7,085 bases of DNA. Source: Bathymodiolus azoricus thioautotrophic gill symbiont. Lineage in GTDB: Bacteria > Pseudomonadota > Gammaproteobacteria > PS1 > Pseudothioglobaceae. The notes under the pieces are model-generated. The model searched no databases and was not told the origin of the DNA. It worked only from the letters and a program-made list of their open reading frames with translations. A program made the position numbers and the translations under genes. The stretch is taken from positions 1 through 7,085 of the forward strand of contig NZ_CDSC02000505.1 in NCBI RefSeq assembly GCF_001298715.1, written 5' to 3'. Every line of letters starts with the position of its first letter. Position 1 is the first letter of the stretch. Of this stretch, positions 6,967 to 7,085 are shown piece after piece.

Positions 6967-6976
6967 CTCTTGTTAA
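6902..6976 (+). pseudogene. Truncated IS3-type orfA (transposase helix-turn-helix subunit) start
   Basis: An ATG behind a perfect ribosome binding site opens a 24-residue frame that starts MTQIIKSRKERANFTIEQKLD and ends GSC-stop. The basic start followed by a ...FTIEQKLD segment resembles the N-terminus of IS3-family OrfA proteins, just before their helix-turn-helix. The last three residues look unrelated, so the gene was probably cut near 6964 by a deletion or another insertion. No function is expected from what remains. It could also be a short unrelated peptide, since so few residues are available for recognition. Confidence 0.45.
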
Positions 6977-7085
6977 AAACAAGTGGGTAAAAACCCATTA
7001 ACCCGATTTAAGTCCAACTTTCCACTAAGCAAATAAGCCATGGTTTTAAAATGCTTTTTACCATAGCCCTTGCCTTTCTCTTTGC
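6973..7085 (-). CDS. Unrecognised minus-strand reading frame, C-terminal end (partial)
   Basis: On the minus strand one frame is open from the right edge to a TAA read at 6975-6973, giving 36 residues. It begins basic (KEKGKGYGKKHFK) and ends MAYLLSGKLDLNRVNG followed by FLPTCF. I do not recognise it. It begins right where the IS3-type fragment loses its homology, so it could be the 3' end of a third mobile-element gene or of a chromosomal gene cut by rearrangement. No start or upstream signal is visible. The two other minus-strand frames contain stops. With so little sequence, a chance open frame is possible. Confidence 0.28.
   Translation of the reverse strand, partial: KEKGKGYGKKHFKTMAYLLSGKLDLNRVNGFLPTCF
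6987..7003. repeat. Short hairpin with minus-strand T-run (possible terminator)
   Basis: AGTGGGT and ACCCATT can pair as a 7-bp stem with one G-T pair around a short A-rich loop. On the minus strand the stem is followed by CTTGTTTTT, which resembles a weak intrinsic terminator. However, the hairpin falls inside the last codons of the unrecognised minus-strand frame, so its role is uncertain. Confidence 0.25.

Noticed and set aside
7034..7074. ATGGTAAAA / TTTTAAAACCAT imperfect palindrome as a regulatory site
   Set aside because: Only five contiguous pairs form at the outer ends; the rest are A/T runs expected in AT-rich DNA.
1..7085. CRISPR array, tRNA, rRNA or riboswitch
   Set aside because: No regularly spaced repeats, cloverleaf-like sequence or recognisable riboswitch core was seen on either strand.

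Overview
The window looks like a low-GC gammaproteobacterial chromosome. Gene content (an MsbA-type lipid exporter, a DoxX-type membrane protein, a membrane-anchored glutamate-synthase-like protein) and the AT-rich codon use would fit the sulfur-oxidising SUP05/Thioglobus and mussel-symbiont lineage. That assignment is an inference from composition and gene style, not from a search.

Region 1 (3-4674, + strand) is a tightly packed metabolic gene run. It holds the 3' end of a DoxX-family membrane protein, a membrane-anchored FMN/Fe-S glutamate-synthase-like protein, an acetolactate-synthase-like ThDP enzyme and an NAD(P)+-dependent aldehyde dehydrogenase. The gaps are 12, 1 and 8 nt, so the genes are almost certainly one transcript whose promoter lies left of the window. 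The glutamate-synthase-like gene is split by a frameshift near 1120-1131. Both halves keep their family motifs, so the lesion is either very recent or a sequencing error. No regulatory small subunit follows the acetolactate-synthase-like gene, which argues against a standard branched-chain amino acid role.

Region 2 (4699-6417, - strand) is a complete MsbA-like ABC exporter with six predicted membrane helices and a full set of ATPase motifs. It converges on the metabolic run with only 24 bp between the stop codons and no obvious terminator.

Region 3 (about 6487-7085) is a mobile-element graveyard. The left end of an IS5-type element, with the N-terminal part of its transposase and an apparent 1-nt deletion at codon 5, begins about 70 bp upstream of the msbA start codon. 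It is cut at about 6837 by what looks like the left end of an IS3-family element (terminal TG, perfect Shine-Dalgarno, start of orfA). That element stops after about 20 codons at a third, unrecognised sequence, which carries a minus-strand open frame running off the right edge.

No clear novel defence or biosynthetic system is visible. The points most worth checking are the unusual oxidoreductase/ThDP/ALDH gene run, the frameshift, and the nested insertion sequences next to an essential-type gene.
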